DNA from: CAYWVR01 sp964461715 | Lineage (GTDB): Bacteria > Planctomycetota > Phycisphaerae > FEN-1346 | Assembly (NCBI GenBank): GCA_964461715.1 | Contig: CAYWVR010000005.1 | Coordinates: 68,843 to 132,842, forward strand | Length of the DNA stretch: 64,000 bases | Direction of reading: 5' to 3' | In this document: in pieces, positions 25,155-32,877 of the stretch | Position numbering within the stretch: the stretch's first letter is position 1 | How the letters are laid out: every line of letters begins with the position of its first letter | Translations under genes and position numbers: made by a program | Notes under the pieces: model-generated | What the model saw: the letters and a program-made list of their open reading frames with translations, nothing else | The model's database searches: none | What the model was told of the DNA's origin: nothing

Positions 25155-25445
25155 TTACGCCCCCGCCCACCGCCGATACCGCCGCGCCCGCGCGCTGCCG
25201 CCCCAGTGGGCGATGTCCACGAGCACCGCGATCACGATCAGGATGATCCACCCGGGACGCATCGGCCCGGCCGAGTTCAGCACCCCCGCCATATACGCGA
25301 GCGTCGTGTACGGCAGGAAGAGGAACCCGAGCACCGGCCATACCCAGAAATCGTACGCCGCCGCGAACCACGGTGTGAACAGCCAGATCAGCACGATGGC
25401 CACCCGCGGCAGAAAGAGCGCAACCAAGACGAGCAGGCATCCCAC
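25155..25445 (-). CDS. Small membrane protein, three predicted helices
   Basis: 96 residues from GTG 25445, which has AAAGGAG eight bases upstream. Helices are roughly residues 2-24 (GCLLVLVALFLPRVAIVLIW), 32-55 (VWPVLGFLFLPYTTLAYMA) and 62-82 (RPGWIILIVIAVLVDIAHWG), with a basic C-terminus (RARRYRRW). The pattern PR-x-WLFT...FLFLPYTTLAY...WGG is a recurrent small membrane protein type of unknown function in high-GC bacteria. Divergent from the next FAD oxidoreductase. Confidence 0.7.
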   Translation of the reverse strand: MGCLLVLVALFLPRVAIVLIWLFTPWFAAAYDFWVWPVLGFLFLPYTTLAYMAGVLNSAGPMRPGWIILIVIAVLVDIAHWGGSARARRYRRWAGA

Positions 25446-25616
25446 GGGCCTCTCCTTTCGCTCGCTTCCACGCGTCGCCACACGCGACGTCGGTCCCATC
25501 CTAACGTCCGACGCCGGCGCCGCACAAGCCGCCGCCGAACTTCCCCCGAGGGCTTGCATCGGACGCGCCCGGGCGGCATACTCAGCTTCTCGGTGGGGAT
25601 TCGGGAGACGCATCGC

Positions 25617-26960
25617 ATGAGACACCTGACGGACTATGACGTGGTCGTCGTGGGAGGCGGACCGGGCGGATGCGGCGCGGCCGTCACGGCCGCCCGAAGC
25701 GGCGCGCGGACCCTCCTCGTGGAGCGCGAGGGGTTCCTTGGCGGCGGGGCCACCGCCATGTACGTCCATCCCTTCATGACCGAACGCACCAAGCCCGGCC
25801 CCCACGGCGAAGCGAGCAAGGTCTGCAACGCGGGCCTCTTCAAGGAGATCATCGATCGGCTGATTGCGCGCGGCCGGGCCCGCCCCTGCGAGGGATGCGG
25901 GCCGGAGTTCGACGACGAGGCCCTCAAGGTCGTCCTCGACGAGGTTGTCACCGAAGCCGGGGCCGACGTCCTTTTCCACGCGGCCCTCTTCCACGCCCGC
26001 ACCGAGGACGGACGCGTCGACCGCGTCGGCCTCGCCCACAACGGCGAGCCCATCGAGGCCGTGGCCAAGGTCTTCATCGATTCGACCGGCGACGGGCTCC
26101 TCGCGGCCCAGGCGGGCTGCCCCTTCCAGGTGGGCGACGAGGAAGGCCGCGTCATGCCCATGACGCTGAACTTCTCCGTCGCCGGCGTCGATCCCAAGCG
26201 GGTCCCCCGCCGGGAGGAGATGAAGAAACGCTGCGCCGCCGGCGCCGACGACGACCCGCCGCTCATCAACACCAATTTTTCCACCGCCCACTTCAACCCG
26301 AACGGGTGGTACCACGTCAACGCCATCCGCGTCGGCGGCGACACGCTTGACCCTTTCGACGTGAGCCGCGCCGAGATCGAGAGCCGCCGCCGAGTCCAGA
26401 ACTTCGTCGCATGGCTCCGGGCCCGGGTGCCCGGCTTCGAGAACGCATACCTCGCCAAGACCGGCCCGCACATCGGCATCCGCGAGTCGCGCCGCATCGT
26501 CGGCGAGTACACCCTGACGCGCGAGGACTGGGCCCGCTGCGCCCGCTTTGACGACGCCGTCGCCTGCACCAGCTACAACATCGACGTCCACAAGCAGCAG
26601 CAGGGCGTGACGCAGCTCGAAAGCCTGCCGCCGGGCGGCAGCTACCAAATCCCGTATCGCTCCCTCTTGCCGAAGGGCGTCTCGAACCTCCTCGTGGCTT
26701 CGCGCAGCATCTCGGCCGACGTCGAGGCCCACTCAAGCCTCCGGGTCATGCCGCCCGTGATGAGCCTGGGGGAAGCGGCGGGCTATGCCGCGGCGCTCGC
26801 GCTTCCGGAGGGCGACGTGCGCGCGGTCGACGTGAAGGCCGTCCAGGCCAAAATTGTCGAGGGCGGCGGCCTGGTCGAACCGCGAAGCTTGGACGAGTGG
26901 CCGGATCACTATGCCGCCGACGTCGGCTCTGGCACGCCCCCGGGCGGCGCGGTAGGATAG
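25617..26960 (+). CDS. Cytoplasmic FAD-dependent oxidoreductase
   Basis: 447 residues without a signal peptide. DVVVVGGGPGGCGAAVTAAR binds FAD; EREGFLGGGATAMYV, DSTGDGLLAAQAGCPF and the C-terminal SLRVMPPVMSLGEAAGYAAA are standard for the FAD_oxidored family related to the secreted gene at 18781. GIRESRRIVGEYTLT is a conserved motif of the group. Substrate unknown. GGGAGACG precedes ATG 25617; a weak TTGCAT-18-CATACT promoter lies at 25553-25582. Confidence 0.85.
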   Translation: MRHLTDYDVVVVGGGPGGCGAAVTAARSGARTLLVEREGFLGGGATAMYVHPFMTERTKPGPHGEASKVCNAGLFKEIIDRLIARGRARPCEGCGPEFDDEALKVVLDEVVTEAGADVLFHAALFHARTEDGRVDRVGLAHNGEPIEAVAKVFIDSTGDGLLAAQAGCPFQVGDEEGRVMPMTLNFSVAGVDPKRVPRREEMKKRCAAGADDDPPLINTNFSTAHFNPNGWYHVNAIRVGGDTLDPFDVSRAEIESRRRVQNFVAWLRARVPGFENAYLAKTGPHIGIRESRRIVGEYTLTREDWARCARFDDAVACTSYNIDVHKQQQGVTQLESLPPGGSYQIPYRSLLPKGVSNLLVASRSISADVEAHSSLRVMPPVMSLGEAAGYAAALALPEGDVRAVDVKAVQAKIVEGGGLVEPRSLDEWPDHYAADVGSGTPPGGAVG

Positions 26961-27005
26961 GACACGCGCCCCGGGCATTGCCGGGGACCGAAAGGAGCCC
27001 GTGCC

Positions 27006-27296
27006 ATGGTCACCGCCTTCATCCTCATGAATGTCGACCGCGACCACATCGCCGCCGCCGCCGGGGAGATCGGCAAGCTCGAAGGCATTGCCGAGGTCTA
27101 CAGCGTGGCCGGGCCGTACGACCTGGTGGCCGTGGCCCGCGTCGCGGAGAACGAGCAGCTCGCCCACCTCGCGACCGAGAAGCTGATCGATATCGAGGGC
27201 CTCCAGCGGACCACCACCCTCATCTCCTTCCGCCAGTACAGCCGCTATGACCTCGAACGCATGTTCGGCATCGGCGGGGAAGGGGCTACGATGTAG
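27006..27296 (+). CDS. Stand-alone Lrp/AsnC ligand-binding (RAM) domain protein
   Basis: 96 residues. FILMNVDRDHIAAAAGEIGK, AEVYSVAGPYDLVAVARV and TTTLISFRQYS outline the beta-alpha-beta RAM domain that binds amino acids and drives oligomerisation in Lrp/AsnC regulators. The helix-turn-helix half is absent, so it likely binds a small molecule without DNA contact or modulates a full-length Lrp. AAAGGAG is ten bases before ATG 27006. Its last 11 bases overlap the convergent folB gene. Confidence 0.85.
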   Translation: MVTAFILMNVDRDHIAAAAGEIGKLEGIAEVYSVAGPYDLVAVARVAENEQLAHLATEKLIDIEGLQRTTTLISFRQYSRYDLERMFGIGGEGATM

Positions 27297-27660
27297 ACGC
27301 AGACCGCGGCTCATTCCTCGATTGCTCAACCCCCACCGCCACGCCGTCGGCAAACCGAAGCGCCCCCGGCTTGGCGACCTCCACGCGCGCCCGCTCGACG
27401 CGCGGCTCCTCCATGACGATCTCAAGGATGTGCGAGGCCAGCTTCTCCAGCAGCCCGAACCGTGACGCCTCCACCGCCTCCAGCACCCGCAGCTTCAGGG
27501 CCCGGTAATCGATCGTGTCCTCGATGCGGTCGCTGGCGGCGGCGGCCGACCCGTCGAACTCGATCTCCAGGTTCAGCACAACCTCCTGCGGCCGCTGGCG
27601 TTCCCAGTCGCGGATGCCGATGATCGTGCGCGTGTGAAGGTTCCGGATGCGGATGAGCAT
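27286..27660 (-). CDS. folB: Dihydroneopterin aldolase
   Basis: 124 residues, normal length. IRIRNLHTRTIIGIRDWERQ carries the active-site Glu region; DRIEDTIDYRALKLRVLEAV and LLEKLASHILEIVMEEP are conserved; VEVAKPGALRFADGVAV holds the catalytic lysine. It cleaves dihydroneopterin to 6-hydroxymethyl-dihydropterin for folate. It lies 16 bases after the pteridine-reductase-like gene, with which it forms an operon. Confidence 0.92.
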   Translation of the reverse strand: MLIRIRNLHTRTIIGIRDWERQRPQEVVLNLEIEFDGSAAAASDRIEDTIDYRALKLRVLEAVEASRFGLLEKLASHILEIVMEEPRVERARVEVAKPGALRFADGVAVGVEQSRNEPRSASTS

Positions 27661-27676
27661 GGTCGGCCCTCAGAAC

Positions 27677-28390
27677 CTAGAGCAGATGCTGGCCCCCGTC
27701 GACGAAAAGAAGTTCGCCCGTCACGTACGGCTGCTCCACCAGAGCGACGACGGCCGCGGCCACGTCCTCCGGCGTCCCCGCCTGCCGAAGCGGCACCTCC
27801 GCCGCCAACTGCGCGAGATACGCCCGATCCTTGCCCGGCGGCGGGAGGACCGGTCCGGGGCACACGCCGCAGACGCGGATGCGGGGCCCGAGCTCCACCG
27901 CGGCCATCTCCGTCAGGGCCGCCAGCGCCTTCTTCGTCAGACCGTACGCGAAGTGCCGTGGGTCGCTGCCCGTGATCCGCTGGTCGAGCAGGTTCACGAT
28001 GACGCCCGTCTCAACGTTCGCCGCGAAGTCGCGACACAGCAGCAACGGGGCCCGCAGATTCACGTCGAACGTCCGAGCGTAGAGGTCGGCGTCGGTTTCG
28101 GCCAGGCCTGCCCGCTCGAAGATCGAGGCGTTGTTGACGAGCACGGAGAAGTCCGGACACGCCTCCCGGACCTGTGGCACAAGACGCCGCACCTCCTCGA
28201 CGTCCGCCAGATCGGCCTGAAAGAGCGTCGCCTCTCCGCCGCGCGCGGCAATCGCCCCGGCCGTCTCCCGTGCCGCGTCCCCGCTCGAGCGATAGTGCAG
28301 GGCGATGCGGTACCCGCGATCGGCCAGGGCGAGGGCAATGGCCCGTCCGACCCGCACCGCCGCCCCCGTCACCAAGGCCGTCCCGCTCAC
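27677..28390 (-). CDS. SDR enzyme, pteridine-reductase-like
   Basis: 237 residues. TALVTGAAVRVGRAIALALA is the TGxxxRxG variant typical of pteridine reductase/FolM-type SDRs; NNASIFERAGL replaces the usual NNAG; YGLTKKAL gives the catalytic Tyr/Lys; CPGPVLPPPG follows. It probably reduces dihydropteridines (dihydrofolate or dihydromonapterin), consistent with folB immediately downstream. GTG 28390 is chosen; GGAGG lies nine bases upstream. Confidence 0.82.
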   Translation of the reverse strand: MSGTALVTGAAVRVGRAIALALADRGYRIALHYRSSGDAARETAGAIAARGGEATLFQADLADVEEVRRLVPQVREACPDFSVLVNNASIFERAGLAETDADLYARTFDVNLRAPLLLCRDFAANVETGVIVNLLDQRITGSDPRHFAYGLTKKALAALTEMAAVELGPRIRVCGVCPGPVLPPPGKDRAYLAQLAAEVPLRQAGTPEDVAAAVVALVEQPYVTGELLFVDGGQHLL

Positions 28391-28421
28391 CGGCCCGCGC
28401 CTCCTTCCGGTTCCCGCTCCC

Positions 28422-28450
28422 ACTACACACGCCCGCCCGTGCCAAGTCAA
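28422..28450 (-). promoter_or_regulatory. Promoter of the pteridine reductase-folB operon
   Basis: Minus strand TTGACT, 17 bases, TGTAGT (5/6 and 4/6), about 32 bases upstream of GTG 28390. Confidence 0.45.
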
Positions 28451-28541
28451 GCGCGCGCAAAGACCCCCGGTCACGCCACAGCGATTCTGTCACGCCCTTG
28501 GTCGATCGCGTCTCCGAACCCGTGGGGGACGGAGAAACCGA

Positions 28542-28837
28542 ATGCAGGACCAGGAGGGCATGTTTCCCGTGGAACCGGTTCGGCGGTGCGAGACGATCCG
28601 GGCCGCCCTCGAAGGGCGGCTGATGGTTCGGCATGGACACGTTCGACGTGGGGCGCGGCGGCCGGAGGGCGTCGTCGAGCGGCTCGCCCCGTTGGTGGAG
28701 GAGGGGGCTTCATCCCCCACTGCGACCACGGCGTCGCGGCCGACGTGACGCTGGCGGACTACCTGCACTACGTCCGCGGGGCGAAGCGTGTGTGGGGCCG
28801 GGGGGCGGACGACCCGGGACCGACGCCGGAGGTGTAA
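28542..28837 (+). pseudogene. Frameshifted C-terminal remnant of a uroporphyrinogen-decarboxylase-family gene
   Basis: Two frames together encode the last ~97 residues of a UROD-superfamily protein. The first, from about 28542, gives QEGMFPVEP and then RRPEGVVERLAPLVEEG. At the G5 run (28703-28707) the reading must shift by one base, after which GGFIPHCDHGVAADVTLADY and LHYVRGAKRVWG follow to TAA 28835-28837. One extra G would restore a continuous frame. The N-terminal two-thirds is absent upstream. Family members in planctomycetes often act as methyltransferase-like or sugar-related enzymes. It occupies most of the 593-base gap before der. Confidence 0.65.
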
Positions 28838-28907
28838 GGGCCACGTCGGCGCCGGCCGCGCTGGCTCTCGGACCCGTCGCGTCAAGGTGCGGGCTTCGCC
28901 GAAACAT

Positions 28908-28928
28908 GCCCACGCATGCGGCGTGGGC
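28908..28928. repeat. Perfect 8-bp hairpin, possible REP-like element
   Basis: GCCCACGC (28908-28915), loop ATGCG, GCGTGGGC (28921-28928). It is followed by GGCGTGAGCACGGGCAGACC, which resembles the right part of the hairpin at 43887-43944. No T-run follows, so it is not an ordinary terminator, though it could mark the end of transcripts entering from either side. Confidence 0.5.
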
Positions 28929-28983
28929 CTGCCACCTACCCCAAGGCGTGAGCACGGGCAGACCAGCTGTCCGGCGCCGGCAT

Positions 28984-30399
28984 TTACCGCCGCCGCTTGC
29001 CCTTCTTCTTCGGCTTCCCGGGGCGGCCCTTGGCGCGGGCCAGGCGGGACTTCGAGTAGCCGTCGCGCGGCGTCTTCTTGCCGACGTCCTCGCGATGGGG
29101 GCGAAAGATGAGGCGGAGGGGCACCTCGGGGAAGGGCAGTTCGTCTCGGAAACGGTTCTCGATGAATCGCCGGTACGACTGTCCGAAGAGCGAAGGGTCG
29201 TTCACGGAGAAGACGATCGTCGGCGGCTCGACGGCCACCTGCGTCGCGAAGTAGACCTTGGGCAACTTGGCCGTCGGCGACGGGGGCCGATGGGCCCGAA
29301 GGGTCTCCGCGACGACGGCGTTCAGCCGGCTCGTCGGCACGCGCGTGCGGGCCTGCTTGTGCAGGGCGCGCGCCAGGTCGATCGTCGCCTCCACGTTCTT
29401 CGCGTCCTTGGCCGTCGTGAACGAGAGGGGCGCCCACGAAAGGCCCGGCATGACCTTCGTCAGGTAGTCGGCATAGTCGCCGGTCGTCGCGCGGTCCTTC
29501 GCCCGGTCCCACTTGTTCACCACCAGGACCACCGGCTTCATCTGCGTCTCGACCTCGTGGCCGAGCTTCTTGTCGACGCGACTGACGGGGGTGGTGGCGT
29601 CGATGAGAAAAAGGACCACGTCGGCCCGGCGGATGGAGCCGAGGGCGCGGGTCAGGCTATAGAACTCGATGTCGTCCTGGAGGCTCTTTTTCTTGCGGAC
29701 GCCCGCGGTGTCGATGGCCACGTAGACATGTCCGTCCTTCTCGAAGCGGATGTCGACGGCGTCGCGCGTGGTGCCGGGGATTTCCGAGACGATGACCCGC
29801 TCGCACCCCGCGAGGGCGTTGATGAGGGTGCTCTTGCCGGCGTTGCGCTTGCCGACGACGGCCAGCTTCATGATAACGGCGGCGGGCGTCTCGCCGGTCT
29901 CGGCGGGGAGGCGGTCGACGACGGCGTCCAGCAGCTCGCCCCGGCCGCGCCGGTGCTTGGCGCTGGTGGGGATGACGGGCTCGAAACCGTAGGCGTAGAA
30001 CTCCCCCGCCTGGTCGGCCAGCGTCTTTCCGTCGGCCTTGTTGGCGGCGACGACGACGGGCACGTCGACCTTCCGGAGCCGGGCGGCAACCTCGTCGTCG
30101 AGGGGTGTGGGCCCGTCTCGGACGTCCGTGACAAAGACGACGACCGACGCTTCCGTCAGGGCGACCTCGATCTGGCGGGTGATGTCGGCGGCCAGCTTGG
30201 CCTTCGAGTCGAACTCCATGCCGCCGGTATCGACCAGCTCGAACCAGCGTCCCCGGTGCTCCAGCAGCACCGAGACCCGGTCGCGCGTGACGCCGGCGGT
30301 GGGCTCGACGATGGCGATGCGGCGGCGGACCAGGGCGTTGAGGAGGCTGGACTTGCCGACGTTGGGCCGGCCCACGATGGCGACGACGGGCAAAGGCAT
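28984..30399 (-). CDS. der: GTPase Der (EngA), ribosome biogenesis
   Basis: 471 residues. Two GTPase domains in tandem: the first with GRPNVGKSS, TRDRV, DTGG and NKAD, the second with GKRNAGKST, TRDAV, DTAGVRKK and NKWD, then the KH-like C-terminal domain. It acts in maturation of the 50S subunit. The C-terminus is strongly basic (RPGKPKKKGKRRR), longer than usual, which may help rRNA contact. Last gene of tyrS-Gfo/Idh-der, 39 bases after the Gfo/Idh stop. Confidence 0.95.
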   Translation of the reverse strand: MPLPVVAIVGRPNVGKSSLLNALVRRRIAIVEPTAGVTRDRVSVLLEHRGRWFELVDTGGMEFDSKAKLAADITRQIEVALTEASVVVFVTDVRDGPTPLDDEVAARLRKVDVPVVVAANKADGKTLADQAGEFYAYGFEPVIPTSAKHRRGRGELLDAVVDRLPAETGETPAAVIMKLAVVGKRNAGKSTLINALAGCERVIVSEIPGTTRDAVDIRFEKDGHVYVAIDTAGVRKKKSLQDDIEFYSLTRALGSIRRADVVLFLIDATTPVSRVDKKLGHEVETQMKPVVLVVNKWDRAKDRATTGDYADYLTKVMPGLSWAPLSFTTAKDAKNVEATIDLARALHKQARTRVPTSRLNAVVAETLRAHRPPSPTAKLPKVYFATQVAVEPPTIVFSVNDPSLFGQSYRRFIENRFRDELPFPEVPLRLIFRPHREDVGKKTPRDGYSKSRLARAKGRPGKPKKKGKRRR

Positions 30400-30438
30400 G
30401 GGGCGTCCGCCTGCGATTCCGAGCCTGGCCGGACGGCT

Positions 30439-31488
30439 CTACGGATGAAATTCCTCGAGCGGCATCTCGATTTCGACGTTGTCGCGGGCCGAGGCGTAGA
30501 TCGCGCAGATCAGATCGACCGCCCGCCGCGCCTCGGCCCCTGTCACACAGGGGCGGCCGCCGGTGCGGGCGGCCCGGGCGATGTCGTCGAGGTTGCGGCT
30601 GAAGAGGTTCTCGTGAAGGACGGTGGGGTCGCTGGAGGCGACCTCCGTCTCAGCCGCCGCCGCGGTCTTCTCGTCTTGGTCGCCTTCCTCGTCGCGGAGC
30701 TTCCAGAGGTCGATCTTGTCGCTCTTCAGGTACGCCATCCCGCCGTCGCCCATGACCTTGTGCAGGACGCCGGAGCCGGGGTAGGCGGCGGTGGTGCCCT
30801 CGACGACGCCGAGGGCGCCGCTCTCGAACCGGACCACCGCGACCGCGACGTCCTCGACCTCGATCCGCTCGTGGGCAAGCATCGCCGTGTAGGCCTGGAC
30901 GGTCTTGACGGGGCCGCCGAACCAGAGCATGAGGTCGATGGCGTGGATGGCCTGGTTCATGAGGGCCCCGCCCCCGTCCAGCTTCCACGTGCCGCGCCAC
31001 TCGCCCGAGTCGTAGTACTCCTGCGATCGCCACCACGGGGTACAGCAGGTCAGGAGCGCGAGCCGCCCGAGGCGTCCGGCGTCGACGGCGGCCTTGAGCT
31101 TGCGGGTGTCGTCGTGGTAACGGTGCTGGTAGATGCCGCCCAGGAGGGTGCCGGACTTCTCGAACGCGGCAATCATCTCGTCGCACCGCTGGGGCGTGAC
31201 GTCGAGGGGCTTCTCGCAGACGCAGTGCTTGCCGGCCTCGGCGGCCATGAGGGCGACGTCGCCGTGGTGGCCGCTGGGCGTGCAGACGTCGATGAAGTCG
31301 ATCTCCGGGTCGTCCATGACGGCCGAAACCTCGGTGTAGCAGGGGACGCCCGCTTCCTCGCCGAGGGTGGTGGCACACTTGTGGTGGTCGTCGACGACGG
31401 CCACCAGCTCGATCTCCGTGCAGTCCTTGTAGGCCTTCGCATGGCCGCGCCCGATGTTGCCCGATCCGACAATCGCCGACTTGAACAT
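30439..31488 (-). CDS. Gfo/Idh/MocA-family oxidoreductase
   Basis: 349 residues. N-terminal Rossmann domain with AIVGSGNIGRGHAKAYKD, and the diagnostic CEKPLDVTPQRCDEM with the catalytic-site lysine; DVCTPSGHHGDVALMAAEAG precedes it. The C-terminal domain has GGALMNQAIHAIDLMLWFGG, whose His is catalytic. NAD(P)-dependent sugar or inositol dehydrogenase; substrate unknown. ATG 31488 follows AAAGGATT. It sits between tyrS (25-base gap) and der, so the metabolic gene is embedded in a translation-related operon. Confidence 0.88.
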   Translation of the reverse strand: MFKSAIVGSGNIGRGHAKAYKDCTEIELVAVVDDHHKCATTLGEEAGVPCYTEVSAVMDDPEIDFIDVCTPSGHHGDVALMAAEAGKHCVCEKPLDVTPQRCDEMIAAFEKSGTLLGGIYQHRYHDDTRKLKAAVDAGRLGRLALLTCCTPWWRSQEYYDSGEWRGTWKLDGGGALMNQAIHAIDLMLWFGGPVKTVQAYTAMLAHERIEVEDVAVAVVRFESGALGVVEGTTAAYPGSGVLHKVMGDGGMAYLKSDKIDLWKLRDEEGDQDEKTAAAAETEVASSDPTVLHENLFSRNLDDIARAARTGGRPCVTGAEARRAVDLICAIYASARDNVEIEMPLEEFHP

Positions 31489-31513
31489 GCAGAATCCTTT
31501 CTTCCGTGCGTGG

Positions 31514-32767
31514 TCAGTCCACCTTGAGTGTCGCCCAGCGGCGCTTTCCGACGCGGAGCACCTGCCCCGAGGCCGGCGTAAGGTACGCCTTCGGGTCGGT
31601 CTGAATCTCGTCATCGAGCCGGACGGCGCCCTGCTTGATGAGGCGCATCGCTTCGCCGTTGGAGGACGCAAAGCCCGCCAGCACCACCAGCCGCGCCAAG
31701 CCCACGCGTCCCGCCTCGTCCAGCTCTTCGGCCGCGATCGCCACCTCCGGGATCGCGCTCGGCCTTTCTTTCTCGGCGAAGACGCGCCGAAACTCTTCGG
31801 CGGCGTCGTCGGCGGCGTCGGGGCCGTGGTAGCGGGCGACGATCTCCTTGGCGAGATGCTCCTTGGCCTGCCGTGGGTGCTCGGCGCGGAGGACCTCGCG
31901 GATGTCCGTCAGCGGCGTCTCCGTCAGGAGCGTCCAGTAGTTCTCCATCAGGGCGTCGGGGATGCTCATGACCTTGCCGAACATCTCGTCGGCCGGGTCA
32001 GTGAGGGCGACGTAGTTGCCCTGGGACTTCGACATCTTCTGCGTCCCGTCGAGGCCCACCAGCAAGGGCATGACGAGGACCACCTGGGCCTCGGCTCCCC
32101 GCTGCCGCTGTAGCTCCCGTCCGGCCAAACAGTTGAACGTCTGGTCCGTGCCGCCCAGCTCGACGTCCGCCTCGATGACGACCGAGTCGTAAGCCTGCAT
32201 GAGCGGGTAGAGGAACTCGTGAACGCCGATGGGGTCGCCGGCGGTGTAGCGTCGCTTGAAGCTCTCGCGTTCGAGCATCTGAGCCACGGTCATCGCGGAT
32301 GCGAGCCGCAGCGTGTCGGCGAAGCTGAGGGCACCGAGCCACTCGGCGTTCGGGCGGATTTCAAGCTTCGCCGGGTCGGTGTCGAGGACCCGCCCGGCCT
32401 GGTCGAAGTACGTCCGGGCGTTCGCGTCGATCTGCCGGCCGGTCAGCACGGGGCGCGTATGGTCCTGGCCGGAGGGGTCGCCGATGCGGGCCGTGTAGTC
32501 GCCGATGATGAGGACGGCCTTGTGCCCCAGATCCTGGAACTGGCGCATCTTGCCCATGACGACGGTGTGGCCGAGATGAATGTCGGGGGCCGTGGGGTCC
32601 ATGCCCAGCTTGATGCGAAGCGGGCGGCCCTCGTGGACGCTGCGGGCGAGCTTGGCGCGGAGGTCGTCCTCGGTGTAGACCTCGACCGCCCCGCGGCGAA
32701 GGTCCGCCAGTTGCCGCTCGGCTTCCTCGCGGGCGGCCTTCGGAATGTCGTCGAGCGCCGTCACCAT
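31514..32767 (-). CDS. tyrS: Tyrosyl-tRNA synthetase
   Basis: 417 residues. Class I signatures: the HIGH-like HLGHTVVMG and KMSKS in QKMSKSQGNYV; substrate-site GGTDQTFNCLAGREL; and a C-terminal S4 RNA-binding domain (LIKQGAVRLDDEIQTDP). This is the TyrRS form with the catalytic phrase GMDPTAPDIHLGH. Charges tRNA-Tyr. First gene of its operon, with its own promoter at 32802-32829; no T-box fits in the short leader. Confidence 0.95.
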   Translation of the reverse strand: MVTALDDIPKAAREEAERQLADLRRGAVEVYTEDDLRAKLARSVHEGRPLRIKLGMDPTAPDIHLGHTVVMGKMRQFQDLGHKAVLIIGDYTARIGDPSGQDHTRPVLTGRQIDANARTYFDQAGRVLDTDPAKLEIRPNAEWLGALSFADTLRLASAMTVAQMLERESFKRRYTAGDPIGVHEFLYPLMQAYDSVVIEADVELGGTDQTFNCLAGRELQRQRGAEAQVVLVMPLLVGLDGTQKMSKSQGNYVALTDPADEMFGKVMSIPDALMENYWTLLTETPLTDIREVLRAEHPRQAKEHLAKEIVARYHGPDAADDAAEEFRRVFAEKERPSAIPEVAIAAEELDEAGRVGLARLVVLAGFASSNGEAMRLIKQGAVRLDDEIQTDPKAYLTPASGQVLRVGKRRWATLKVD

Positions 32768-32801
32768 ACCGCGACCTCAAGGCCTCATGGGCGAGGTGCC
32801 C

Positions 32802-32829
32802 ATCATAGGAAGGAAAGCGGACGCGTCAA
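32802..32829 (-). promoter_or_regulatory. Promoter of the tyrS operon
   Basis: Minus strand TTGACG, 16 bases, TATGAT (5/6 and 5/6), about 35 bases before tyrS. Confidence 0.6.
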
Positions 32830-32877
32830 GCGCAAGCCGCGACGCCGCTTTGGCCGCGGGCCGAAGGCGAGGGCGTG

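Noticed and set aside
28633..31527. A 964-codon plus-strand frame opposite der and Gfo/Idh
   Set aside because: Antisense shadow of two well-supported genes; no recognisable domain in its translation.
32768..32877. T-box leader for tyrS
   Set aside because: The predicted transcript start leaves about 30 bases, too short for a T-box, and no T-box sequence is seen.
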